DNA from: Larix kaempferi
Taxonomy: Eukaryota > Streptophyta > Pinopsida > Pinales > Pinaceae
Assembly: GCA_027924585.1 (NCBI GenBank)
Contig: BSBM01000461.1
Coordinates: 6,533,501 to 6,597,500 of the forward strand
DNA length: 64,000 nt
Direction of reading: 5' to 3'
The position numbers and the translations under genes are program-made. The notes beneath the pieces were generated by a model. It saw only the letters and a list, made by a program, of their open reading frames with translations, did not search any database and was not told where the DNA came from. This document shows, one piece after another, positions 45,236 through 56,634 of this stretch (the first letter of the stretch is position 1; every line of letters begins with the position of its first letter).

Positions 45236-46143
45236 TGAAACCTATACCTTTGAGGCTTGACATCACTTCAACACATTTTCACCAATGGGGTTTATATTTC
45301 ATTGGAGAAATAAATCATGATTCTAGTAACCAACACATATGTATTTTGATTCCTACTGAGTATTTCACAAAGTGGGTGGAAGCTATCCCCAATAGATTGG
45401 CAAATGAAAATGTGATCATGAAATTCCTAGAGGAAAATATTTTATCAAGGTTTGGGTGTCCTACAAATATTATCACTGAAAATGCTTCTGTTTTCAGATC
45501 TGTCAAAATGATTGAATTCTGCCAAAAATATAACATCGATTTAGGTCATTCTATTTACTATTATCCTCAAGCGAATGGTTTGGCTGAATTATCTAAAAAA
45601 ATCATGCTAAGGATCATTAAACAGATGTTAACAAAGAACAAAAATACATGGGATGTGAATCTTAGGTATGCTTTGTGGGCTGATAGGATAAGTGTCAAGA
45701 GGTCAATCAATGCATCTCCTTTTCAATTAGTATATGGAAAAGAAGCAGTTCTTCCTATTCAGATTGGGTTACTAGTGTTAAATCTAATTCAGCATGAGAC
45801 AGAAGAACCAAACAATATGGTGAGAAGGATATATGAATTCATTGAATTACAACAGAAAAGAGAAAAAGTAAACATCAAATTACAGGAACACTAGGGAAGG
45901 ACTAAGAAGACCTTTGAAAAAGAGCTTTGGAAAGAGATCTCCATCCTGGGGATTTAGTCCTGAAATGGGATGCAAGAAGGGAATATAAGGGAAAGCATGG
46001 AAAATTTGAAAATCTATGAATAGGACCCTACATCATTGTTGAAGTACTAGAAAATAATACATACAAGCTTCATGAACTAGAAGGTGATCTGATAGAAGCC
46101 ATTGTCAATGGCAGGATTTTGAAACTATTTTTCTTATACTAAA
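45236..46143 (+). pseudogene. B integrase, core and C-terminal part
   Basis: Resumes the integrase frame: PIPLRLDITSTHFHQWGL, then YFIGEI where the catalytic Asp is Tyr; TEYFTKWVEAIPNRLANENV; ITENASVF where the second Asp is Glu; YYPQANGLAELSKKI with the Glu kept; INASPFQLVYGKEAVLP. After a TAG at 45,892, frameshifts lead to the terminal EVLENNTYKLHELEGDL and VNGRILK, ending TAA at about 46,141. Two of three catalytic acids are gone. Confidence 0.8.
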
Positions 46144-46389
46144 ACTAGGTTCCAAATATTTTGTACATAGTAGAATAATATTCTTTCATTACTGGCTTTC
46201 ACACATGTTTTCCAGTACTTTAATTTTCAGCATTTTCAGTCTACTGTATATAAATAAATTGTAAATTTAAAGCTTTGTTTAATGCGATTAAATCTCATCA
46301 GAGAAGAAGACTCCATGAACCAATGGAAAAGGAACAAATCTACTACTCTAAGAGCCTTATAGATAAATCCACTTCCCCTGTAGAGCCGA

Positions 46390-49354
46390 TGTTAGTACTG
46401 ATATTTTTCAGTATATGAAAATACTTCCTCGAAGTCGCTTAAGATGGTATGCCCAGTTTATTTACCCCTTAGGAGCTAAAGAAATACAAGGAAAATAAAG
46501 CAAAGGATTGAATGTGACCAGCATCCAGTAACCGAGGGCCTAACGAAGAGTGCTTAAACACTAGAATTGTTGAGCCATTAGATCAAGACATATCTCACAG
46601 CCCAGGGATCAAGCACTCTCATAAAATCCAAGATAGTTAAAGCAGGAAGGTGTACATGCAAGTTTGGAAGAGAGCGGGATAGATCAATTATTGAGATCTA
46701 AAATGACCCGATAATATGTGCCCTTCCCAAAAGGGACATGCGCACATGTTTTCCTCAAAAACACTGAGGACACCTGCCTATTGATGATTGAACGCGCCTC
46801 CTTGAGCGAAGTTTTCTTTTACTGCCCATCATCGACACATTAAGACCCTAGGAAACCAGAAATGGCATCTTCCCATGATGACACCTAAAGCACTTTACAG
46901 CTCTCCACCTTGATATCTAATCCTTTCTCTTCCTACCATCTATCACGAGGGTCCTGACACTTTTTCTCCTCGTACCTTCAATCGTGAAATCCAATGTGGA
47001 AGGTTGTAGTCTAAAACAAACAAAAGGATATTTTTCCTCTTTTCAAAAGTAATTTATTCATCAAACTCGAATGTTCTCCTGAAAAAACCAGTGTACCAAG
47101 TCCACCATCTGCTCGAAGTCAACTAGTCCATGTCAGCGTCCGAATCATTTCAACTGAGTCGTCATCCAGCATCCGCATATTTTCTGCTTACTATTATCCA
47201 ACATTTATGTTGATACCCCCCTCTTGTTAATAAAAAAAGCCCTAATTTTTGTAAAGTTTTCCTAATAAGCACTAAATTTACTGAACTAATTCTTAACCTA
47301 AGATGGCTTCTAAACCCAAATTCAAGCTCCCAAAGCCCCATTTCTCAGGTGAAGAGCATGTTTACGACCATGAAGCTTATGTTTTCGACATTATTATCAC
47401 CAACTCATACCTGAATGAAACTATCATAGAGGTTAAATCCCTAGCCTTCATTGATGAAGATTAACTTAACATGTGGAAGTCCAATTTTGCTAGAATTGTA
47501 TGCCCTAGGTCTGTAGTTTTTCCTAAATTTGTAACATGGTTCTCTAAGCATTAATCTCCCACCAAGAAATAAATTCTCTCTTCAGACATGTCCAAAACTC
47601 TTTTCTATATTATTCCAGATTCGCTCAAACAAATGTTTTGCATCCTTGAATCCTTTGAACCTTACCCTTTCAATGAAAAATCCATAGCTAGCGCATTTCA
47701 CAGTCTTGGGCCATATGAATGTCACCATTTTCTATCTCATCACCTGGAGCTTGGTATGGCCATACCTACCATCCTACCTCCTTATGATCCCATAATTTTT
47801 TATGAAAGTTCTAGGAAATCCATTTGCATCATTTGCACAATTATAGGTATCGAAAATGATAAGTTTGTAGATGAGGTGATTCTAGGGTTTCTACTCAAGC
47901 TAACCCAGAAGTTGGTAAAAGTATCCCCCATTAAGACTTGTGTAGTCACCTATAAGAAATAATCCATGAGAAATTGGATGAGTTCCCTACCATTGAATAC
48001 TTCATATATCCATAACTGTTTTAAAATCTAGGTGGGGTTCAAAAATATTTCCAAGATATTGGAACCAATCTCTTACGAAAAGAAAACAACTGCAGAAATC
48101 TCCCTGGAATCCATGAAATCTCACAAGAACCAAATGGGAAAGGAGTGGTAGATTCTTATACAATATCAAAAACATGTTAGACACCCAGGACATCAACATG
48201 GGAACCTCCAGACCAATATCCAAGTCAAAAATATGGTCAAGCAACAGGCCAACTGTCAGTATAGGTACCAGGGAAATTTGCTAATCAACCACCACAAATT
48301 TATTTTATACCACCTTCAGGACCAACCAATGTACAAATGAAGTATCAAATGAATCAGTCAGGTATTCCTCAAGTAAGACCAATGGGACAGTCTCCTAACC
48401 AACTAAATATCTACATGAGAGGGAAAAATAAGACTGCCAACAAAAGAAATTGAAGATGCTGCGTTCATCAAGGAAATTTTTGAAAGAAAGATGTAAAAGT
48501 CAAATTTGTAAAAAGCACATCAAGTCTTTTTACAATTTAGCTAGAATGTAAAAACTGAATTCAGTTACAAAAATACTCTATATAATGTAACTCGTATTCA
48601 GTCTAAAAGGATTGCAATTTTAGAATAGAGGGTCTCTATTTAGTTTTGTATAGTCGATGGTCAGATTTTATCCTGTAATATTGTTTTTATGAGATTAAAG
48701 ATATAGTATTGTTTCAGAAAAGTTGTCCCTCTGTCTTGTAAATCCATTGTTACCTCATCTATGTGTGTATGCAAAGATTCATGAGATAAATATAAGCCTG
48801 ATGGAGTAGTTTTGGTTCCATTATTGTGTCGATGATGTTTGTGGTGATTGAAAATTAAAGGTTATATAAGATATTCTTAAATTTTTTCTGCCTCTGCTAT
48901 TAGTTTTTTAAATTTTTTGTTTCTTGAGTAGTACAAGGAATTTCCTGTGCGTATTATACACCTAAATATCTTGTTGCATTATGTTTATGCTCATGTTTCC
49001 TTTTAAGTTGTGTAAGAATTACTAAATTCCATATCCTGAGGCTCTGGTTGTTCATGTAATCTTGGATTTAAGAAATTTTTCTTTGCAGGCACTTCTTAAA
49101 TAACCTCCTAGCATTTCATTTGTTAAATTCATCATCATCTTTTCATATATTCTATGAAAATTTGTAAATTTCCTCTCCAATTCCATGTTTACATTTGGAA
49201 AATATGTCCATAACATTTGGTTATTTAAAAGAAAGGTCAAGATGGAATTAAAATACATCTTATATCATATATAGCTCTAATATCTATAAAAAAATGAGTT
49301 TCTATCATGCCTAGGCATATGTTATTTCAACCTATTCTACCTCTAGGACTAACA
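46390..49354 (+). repeat. Element B 3' LTR
   Basis: TGTTAGTACTG...GGACTAACA, 2965 bp. Colinear with the 5' LTR but lacking S1, S2 and the 2-kb segment 14,787-16,798. It supplies the empty sites: TTTTTCCTCTTTTC near 47,035 for S1 and ATCTTGGATTTAAG near 49,060 for S2. The sequence before it (46,144-46,389) is short, AT-rich and has no clear polypurine tract. Confidence 0.85.
47303..47962 (+). pseudogene. LTR-resident ORF, 3' LTR copy
   Basis: ATG at 47,303 (MASKPKFKLPKPHFSGEEHV). The frame is the same through to AA-rich VVTYKK and TAA at 47,960-47,962, with in-frame stops at about 47,462, 47,552 and 47,570. From 47,588 it reads MSKTLFYIIPDSLKQMFCIL and FNEKSIASAFHSLGPYECHH, matching the 5' copy. 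Unlike the 5' copy it has no frameshift at the FVTW position. The downstream WVGLKNISK-like part recurs at about 48,030. Confidence 0.5.
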
Positions 49355-50324
49355 CACTATATAAAAGAATCTCCTTTGTGTGAAAGGCTATAAACGAAGC
49401 TCAGCCATATTAGTGAGATAATATGTGTTCAAAATTGTACCATACTTTTGTGCTTTAATCAAATTTTTGGTGTTGATTCTTCTTGGTGATATATGTACTT
49501 GAGTAGTTTATCTAGTACTATAGGCTACCCACGACACCCTATCCAGGAGGTAGGTCCCACTACGAGTACCAGTTTTTGTTGTTGTATTTTTTTCTATAGG
49601 ATAACATAAAGAGTGATTTTATTTAATTGCACTTATATGATCTATCTTTAATGATTTTCATCTGCAATTCTAGTAAAGGTATTTTGATTACATGCACAAT
49701 TACCATTCTTTTATAGAAACCAATGTTTCATTTCATAATCTGTATCTTCCTCACTTTTATTAATTTGTGTTTATAAGGAATATTCATCTTATGATTAAAT
49801 TTGTAATAAATCAATTGAGCTATTACAATGACTAGAGCATTAATGAATAGTCTTGCAAGAGCTAGTTATTTATGCAATTAATTGTTTTTCAAATGCAAGT
49901 GTGGAATTTTCATTTTAGTACTGTGTGCCCTTTTAATTCCTGCAAAAGTGGATTTAATTTTAGCATAGCATAATCTCAGTTCCCACAATTAGTGTGAATC
50001 TAGCATAACATTTATGTTCTGCAATCAAAGTGTGCTTAATCTTGATTTCCATTCATCAAATTTATTATCTGTTGATTGATTTTTAGATCTTTCTGAGATA
50101 AACTCTTGCTAGAATACTTGTTCGTTAATATTACAATTTTTATGAGTGAAATCCCTAAAAAACACAACTTCATAGTGTCAAAACCAATGGAAGGGAAACT
50201 GTGATTGACATATATAATGCACAATAACTTGCAAGTTCTTATTGGACAAAGGGTTGATAAATTGATGCAAATTCTTCTTGTTTCATTTCTAAGTAATTGG
50301 GAGATAATTAAAATCCTGTAATTT
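49355..50324 (+). repeat. Right part of element E LTR
   Basis: Starts with TSD CACTA and TATATAAAAG (promoter of E's LTR) and runs to the primer-binding site. No gene. Contains GGTAGGTCCCACTACGAGTA (49,550-49,569) and long AT-rich stretches. Confidence 0.6.
49358..49367 (+). promoter_or_regulatory. TATA box of E LTR, split by B
   Basis: The CACTA duplication is part of the TATA region: GGATCACTA on the left plus TATAAAAG on the right gives GGATCACTATATAAAAG when B is removed. Confidence 0.6.
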
Positions 50325-50345
50325 TGGCATCGTTGTCAGGGAGTT
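50325..50345 (+). other. Primer-binding site of E (decayed tRNA-Asp type)
   Basis: TGGCATCGTTGTCAGGGA differs from the Athila-type site TGGCGCCGTTGCCGGGGA at four positions. All four are C to T or G to A changes. Confidence 0.65.
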
Positions 50346-50839
50346 ACCAACAATCACTATAAAAATTTTCCTTGGTTTGCATAATAGGATCGTTCTAGAT
50401 GTAGCAGTTTGAAGTTTGCATTATTTTTTTACACTGCATTTCTTACCAATATTTTTCTAGTATTGTAAATTTTTACATTATTTCTTTAACATAAGGTTTC
50501 TGCATTGACCTTTTTTTGTAAAATATCATATAGAAGAAAACAAGATGGTAAGGCAAGAGATAAGAGCACTGTAGGGATCCTATAGCAAGTCCTTGTTTAT
50601 TTTAATTTCAAGATATGATAATCTTTAAAATTGTGTTTTTATTCATGAATAGAATTATAGATCCTCGAGGATGATTTATTATAAATATTAAAATCCCCAA
50701 AGATACTAACCATGCAAGAAAAAAAATGAAAGGAGAAGTCTGGGAGTATTACTTTCCATAAAAGGACACCTATAACTAACATTGCAAGAAAAAATAAACT
50801 TGTAACTTCAGTGGTGTCTAATTAAGATACTCATTTGAT
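50346..50839 (+). other. E leader, no gene seen
   Basis: AT-rich DNA between the E primer site and its gag; nothing recognised. Confidence 0.4.
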
Positions 50840-51640
50840 CCTCTAGTAGAAGTTGTTGCCTCAGTCCAAGGAGAAATTATATTTCATATTCCACACTTTG
50901 CTAACAAAGAGCTTCTCAGTGAGAATCCCGATATAAAATTCTGGTCATATCCAATAATAGAGCTGACATATTCTACTTCCTCTACATAATCAACAACATT
51001 CGAAGGATTTAAATGTTTTTGGAAGAACATGGTAGGAGAATAAGGGAGAGGAACTACTAGAGAAGAGACCATTACATTAAAATTTCTAGTAAGGAATCTT
51101 GAATCCGAGACTGTGGTGTAGATTGAAAGCATCCCTCCATCAACCCTTCCAATTGTTTATGGGATGGAAAGTGAAGACCTTGATACGCTCCTTTTTGAAT
51201 TTGATGTTCTTTGCATAAGTTATGATTATCCCTTAGATGCTTAGAAATTAAAGCTATTCCATGCCACACTAAAGAACACAACACTCCACTGGTTCATGGA
51301 TCTTGGAGGAGATATCATTGCTACATGAGTAGAAATGAATAAATCATAATTCCAGAAAAAATATCTAGACTACTGCAAGGACATAGATCGAAATTAGGCC
51401 ATCTTCAAAGTGACCCAAAAATAAGATGAGAGTCTCGAAGAGTACATAGAATGGTTCAAATACATATTGCAGTGGTCGAGACAAAGAACATTAGATGATG
51501 AAACATTGCAAATGATTTTACTATGCAGGATCAAGGAAGAGTACATTGACATTCTAAATTTGATCGGGTCTAGAGATGTATCCCAGCTCAAATATAGTGA
51601 GATCTATGACCTCATTGAGATTTATGGCCTTTGAAAAAAC
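50840..51640 (+). pseudogene. gag: E gag, broken
   Basis: A plus-strand frame with several stops reads VEVVASVQGEIIFHIPHF, VYGMESEDLDTLLFEFDVLC, LKLFHATLKNTTLHWFMDLG, GDIIATWVEMNKS, FQKKYLDYCKDI, DESLEEYIEWFKYILQWS and CRIKEEYIDILNLIGS. That is a retrotransposon gag core. Stops are at TAG or TAA where the family has Glu, Gln or Trp. No zinc knuckle was read in the following 1.1 kb (51,641-52,750), which is Pro/Gln-rich and decayed. Confidence 0.7.
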
Positions 51641-52750
51641 TATTCATGAGGAACCTACAGGCCTGGAAGAGTACCAAAGGACATAGTTCCTAGAGCTGTA
51701 AGAAAACCTAGAGGAGGCATCACTGAAGCATAAATTGACAATATGCTTGAAGACTTTAAAATTGATATACCGAGCTCCTTAAGTTCACATATGGACACAA
51801 TGAAGATAAAAATGAAGTAGGAAGAGTGATAATTAGCTCTATTTATATTATTCCCCAAATGCAGAAAGAAGCATCCTTTAAATTATTTCCCATTGGATAA
51901 ACTTGAGATTTTTTAAATTTGTGAATTGGATCATCTCACTAGAAGTTTCACTTATCTACCAATATTAAAATCTATTTACCAAGGAATTACCACAAAAAGT
52001 GAGAAGGTTTTCCTCATCACTCAAGAATGACAATGACACCTGCGTCCTCCAAGTATGTCCCTAGAATTCTTGCAGTATTATAATATTGTTTCAACTAGCC
52101 TACAAATGAACCATCCATGTCAATCTTGGTATCCCATTGTACTTCAACAACAATGGGTGACCCCTCCACCTCAGAATTACTCATGGTAATAAGGGTGGAG
52201 AATTCCTTCCTTTGTAAATCAACAACAAAATACCCCACAATTTTTCCCATAACCACAAGTGTTTCCTTTGCAATTTCCTCTATAGAAACAAATCTAGTTG
52301 CTTGCAAATAATCCACCTCCATGACCACAACTTCCTACACAACTAAAATATAACCTGATTAATAAAACAACAAAACCTAGTTATGTTTTTGAACTAGTTA
52401 GCTTTACCACTTATTCCATTTGCTCAATATAGACTTCCACGATATTCACTTATGATCACGGAGGACCCACAATAAAAGGAATTCTTTTGTGATTGTATCT
52501 GTGGAAGATTAAGAAGAAGAATAAGTCCCACCACGCATAACATATCAGTACCAAGATCATGCTGCTATCCAAGCACATATCCCTACTCAACCTTCCACTT
52601 AGCTACAACCTGTAGAAAACATGCAGCCACCTCCTTACCTGGAGAGGATGAATTTAGACACACTGCTTACTCAACCCGAGTTTGAATTTCTTAGAGAATC
52701 AATGAACTATTTTTTGAGAATATAATTATTTCAAGACATAAAATTTGTTC

Positions 52751-53300
52751 CCATATTTTCCAAAGATGTTAGAGATTTATTTTTACGAAAACCATGAAAG
52801 GAAAGAAAAAATCCCCAAACTAGCCATGTGATCGGTTAATTGGTAGATTTAATGCTGGGAAAAAACTTTCAATACTAAATACATAGACCCAGGTAGTCCT
52901 ATAGAAAAGGTTCATATCAACAATTTTCTAATTCCCAACACTTTAATCAATTTAGATCTTGCAATCAATGTGATGACAAGATAAACTATTGAAATGCTTG
53001 GACTCTTTGATCTACATGGGACTCCCACTATTTTGCAGTTAGTTAACTAGTCCATAGTGAAACCATAGGTTATTTTAGAATATGTAGTAATTTTTTTAGA
53101 CTCCTCGGAATACTTGACAAATTTCATGGTTCTACAGGCCGAAATCAGTTTAGGGGGATACACCTTGATTTTGGGAAGACCATGGTTATCCACAACCAAT
53201 TACTATATTGGATGCATCTCTAGAAATATGGCTATTAACCATGGTAGTTCTACTAAGAAAATTACACTCTATACCCCCACTAAGCCTACTATAGAATAAG
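52751..53300 (+). pseudogene. pro: E protease region
   Basis: Across two frames: FSKDVRDLFLRKP, QTSHVIG, then INNFLIPNTLINLDLAINVM, GLFDLHGTPTILQL, and, open from 53,114, FMVLQAEISLGGYTLILGRPWL and YYIGCISRNMAINHGSSTKK. This is the aspartic-protease region found after gag in this element type. It has at least four stops. Confidence 0.65.
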
Positions 53301-53406
53301 AATAACAATTCTGGTGGAAGAAGAAGAAGGTTACAGTGATGGAAACACCCATCCATATCTTACAATAGATCAATATCTCGCCATAAAATAACAAACCGAG
53401 GATGAT

Positions 53407-53830
53407 ATGATAAATGATTTTATTTCCAATTATTGCTCCTACTCCCAATCAACTTCTCAAACTTTCAACCATATTTTTTATCTTGCCACTCAAGAAAACT
53501 ATTCCTTGGATGACTCCTCCATAGTAGTAAACATCATACCCCTCCCACCTAGAAATGTGAATAAATCCACCAGCATACCCATGGAAATTATCTCGAGGAG
53601 AACCTTGAATATTAATTCTACGCTCTCAATTTCACAAATAGAGAAGCTAATCAATTGGTTGCAAACCCATAGTGATGCATTTACTCGAGACTATATGGAT
53701 AGGAAAGGGGTTAATCTTGAGTTATGCACTTTGTTTGAGAAAATAACCCTCTTATCCCCTCATGACCTACTGATTCTATTTTTCCTAACCACACCAAAAT
53801 CAACCTCCTCAGTCACATAAACACCAAAAC
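53407..53830 (+). pseudogene. pol: E N-terminal RT region, truncated
   Basis: Contains SISQIEKLINWLQTHSDAFT and RDYMDRKGVNLELCT, the conserved lead-in to RT, then a shifted frame. No RT palm, RNase H or integrase follows. The element is cut near 53,830-54,017, before the inverted-repeat element. No E 3' LTR is seen in the window. Confidence 0.6.
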
Positions 53831-54297
53831 CCTAGATTTGAAGGTGCTCTCCTTGATTTGCGAGTGCATTCCCTAATTTGGAGGTGCATTCCCCAATTTA
53901 AGGAGGAAAGTAAGTGAATAATAGGTATGCCTCACTGATTGAGGTCCTAACTAACCCTAAAAATTCCTAACTTTTCCTTTAGTGACATTAGAACCCCTTT
54001 TCAGTTCAGTGCATGTCGGTTTAGGGAGAGAGAGAAAAAAATGAAGGTTTCAATGAATGCGTGCGCACAACAAAGCGTCTGTGCATTTGCAGGCACAAGT
54101 GTTTAGATTCGATTTGCTTTTTCCGCCCTTGTAGGTTTGGTACTAGCTTCGAATTTCCAAACCTTAAGGCTCGGTCTGAGTTATGGTAGAACACACCAAT
54201 TTTTGTAACTTCATGTTTTTCACGCTTAGTTCCGCATATATGCTCCACTTGTGCACTACTGATGAAATTGCACACACTTGTCGATCTATGTGTGCAG

Positions 54298-56060
54298 CAC
54301 GGGGGATTCACTTAGTGAACTTGTTACATAGCACGATGGTTCACATGATATTAAAGAATATCCCTAATTTCACTAAATATTGGAAAATGTGTCCTAAAAA
54401 TGTATTTTTGAACCCCCCCTTCCAATATTCATTTCCAATTAAGAAAACCCCTAGTTTCACCAGATATTGTAGGTATCCATTTTTATCAACCCATTTTTAA
54501 CACCCCCTTTATATCATATTATCAACTTGTAACAAACTGGAGCCCTAACACATCTTAGTATAAAAAAACAAGATGTTAAATAAAATAATAGTATAATGTT
54601 GATAATGATCCCATTAGGATTGTAGGGGAAACTGATCAATTTGTAGTACTGGAGAGTGGAAGACCCAACAAAATAGTACTAGGGAAGACAAAATGTGTAA
54701 ATTGAAACCTAGTCAAGAGATCAACATAACACATAATGTAAAAGAATGATATCCCAATTGCTAGTGAAATGCTTAGAAAATATTAGAATTGTAGATGTTT
54801 CACACCATAGCCTGCTAATCTACCAATTTATATATGCAAATACAAATATAGCCATAGAGAGCTCATGTTTTTTATAAGATTATTAAATTAAAATCCATAA
54901 AAATGAATAATTGAAACCCTTTTGTGGATGGACTCCCCTATATTCCTATCAAAACAAACATCATTGATGTTTGAACCCAAATGAACATAGAAAAAATCAT
55001 TTTACTTTTCAATAACACCATATGATCATGTGCATAGCTTGGATTTGGGTCATTCACAAGATCCAATGAATCGCCTCCACTTCCTCTACATTTATTCTTG
55101 CAATCGAGAGAATTAACAACATTTAGTTACTTTTTCTTGGGTTATACCTAGTTTTTTAAATCTTTACAGGGGACGGAAAAATATCGATTGTTAGGTTTCA
55201 AGCATGCAATAGTTATAAAGATGCACAAATGTTGAAACTTATATGATACCATTTCATGATAACGATAACACACAGGGTATGTAAATAAGGATTTATATTT
55301 TCAACTATGTTCATGTCAATTGCAATACAATATTAAGATGGATGCCTTGCATATAATAATTGAAATTACAATTATGAATGTGCCAAATATAACTCAATCT
55401 AACAACTGTTTCTAACTAGCAATGTGAAAATATTAAAGAAGAATACAAAAATTTGAAAGAAATAATTAGTCAAGAAACATTGATCTAACTTTTCTTGGTT
55501 CTAGTGAGCCAACAAAGGTTGATCTAACTTTTATTGGTTTTCATGGAGCAAGGTTTAATTGAATCTCAATGCCCACCTAAACTCCAACCTAAAAAATGAA
55601 GAGTTAAATCTTTTACTTGAATGCCTACAAAAGATAAAATACAATTGTTCAAAGCTGCGTCTCTTAACTTAAAGATGAAAAACATAACATCAATTCAAAC
55701 CAAGCCTAAATAAGTCATTAAATGAGGATTTCTCAAGTCCAATAATCCAAAGAGACTTCCATCGATATTATCATTGGTACATTATATCAGATTTATGCAA
55801 AACTTAGGATCATAAGCAATATAAAATAAAATGGAGGGTCCTTAATTTTTAGGTGGGTATGAATTGAGCCCATGATTTGGAGGTTATTCCTTAGCACACC
55901 CAAATAAAATAACCATCAATATTTATGTTATTATGTCATAGTAAAAAACAACCTTGACCCCTTAATACAAGGAAATATATTTTTGAGGTTTTGAAGAGTA
56001 TTCAAACCCTCAATATGAATGGATGTGATATGAAATTGTCTCATTAGTGAACCCCCCTTG
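54298..56060. mobile_element. hAT-like non-autonomous DNA transposon
   Basis: A 1763-bp insertion in the left arm, absent from the right arm. Ends: CACGGGGGATTCACT at the left and AGTGAACCCCCCTTG at the right, inverted with 13 of 15 bases matching. Flanks are the 8-bp GTGTGCAG (54,290-54,297) and GTGTGTAG (56,061-56,068), one base apart. The right arm has the uninterrupted GTGTGCAGATTCTAAC (read on the minus strand). An 8-bp duplication and CA-G-rich TIR fit hAT. No transposase frame inside. Confidence 0.75.
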
Positions 56061-56634
56061 GTGTGTAGATTCTAACTATAAATTTTTTGAATAAATCTGT
56101 TATTGTTTTCTATTTTTAATTAATTTTAACTGCAGTTATGTCAAATTTGTAGAAAACATAGGTCGTTTATTTAGGCTATAACTTTTAATTGGTTTACATA
56201 TTTTGAAAATGGAAAAGAACCCGTACAAGAGTACAAGAATACCTACAAGCTAAAAAAAGTTGATTGATTATGTTAAGACCATGATATGGTCGACCAACGC
56301 TCGACCATGTCGTTTTACGGATTAACTAACTTTCGTAATTAAAAAAAATATATAAAATTAACTTTTAAAATTTTGGAAAAATAGCCCTGCTACATATTTT
56401 TTCCTCGTAATTTGACAATTGACATAACAAACCGGTGGACAAACGCAAACATATGTATTATGTTTTAGAGAAGAAATAACATACCAATTTTAGAATAATG
56501 ACATTTTGGGGTGGTTATACCACTTTTCCATAAATAAAAGTTATATATTGCGAAAGGTCGTTTTTCTATGTTTCATCTTTTCACACCTAATTCTAAAAAC
56601 TTTTGTAGGTACCTCTAATAATTCATTTTAACAA

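Larger units (their letters stand above)
11870..49354 (+). mobile_element. Element B: Ty3/gypsy retrotransposon with nested insertions
   Basis: The outer boundaries are TGATAGTACTG at 11,870 and GGACTAACA ending at 49,354. They are flanked by identical 5-bp target duplications CACTA (11,865-11,869 and 49,355-49,359). The two LTRs (11,870-35,525 including insertions, and 46,390-49,354) are colinear outside the insertions. The internal part (35,526-46,389) encodes, in order, gag, protease, an extra RNase H, RT, gypsy RNase H and integrase, all decayed. Without its three insertions the element would be about 14 kb. No convincing primer-binding site follows the 5' LTR and no clear polypurine tract precedes the 3' LTR. 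That is the one weak point, but LTR colinearity plus the duplication make the call firm. Confidence 0.85.
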
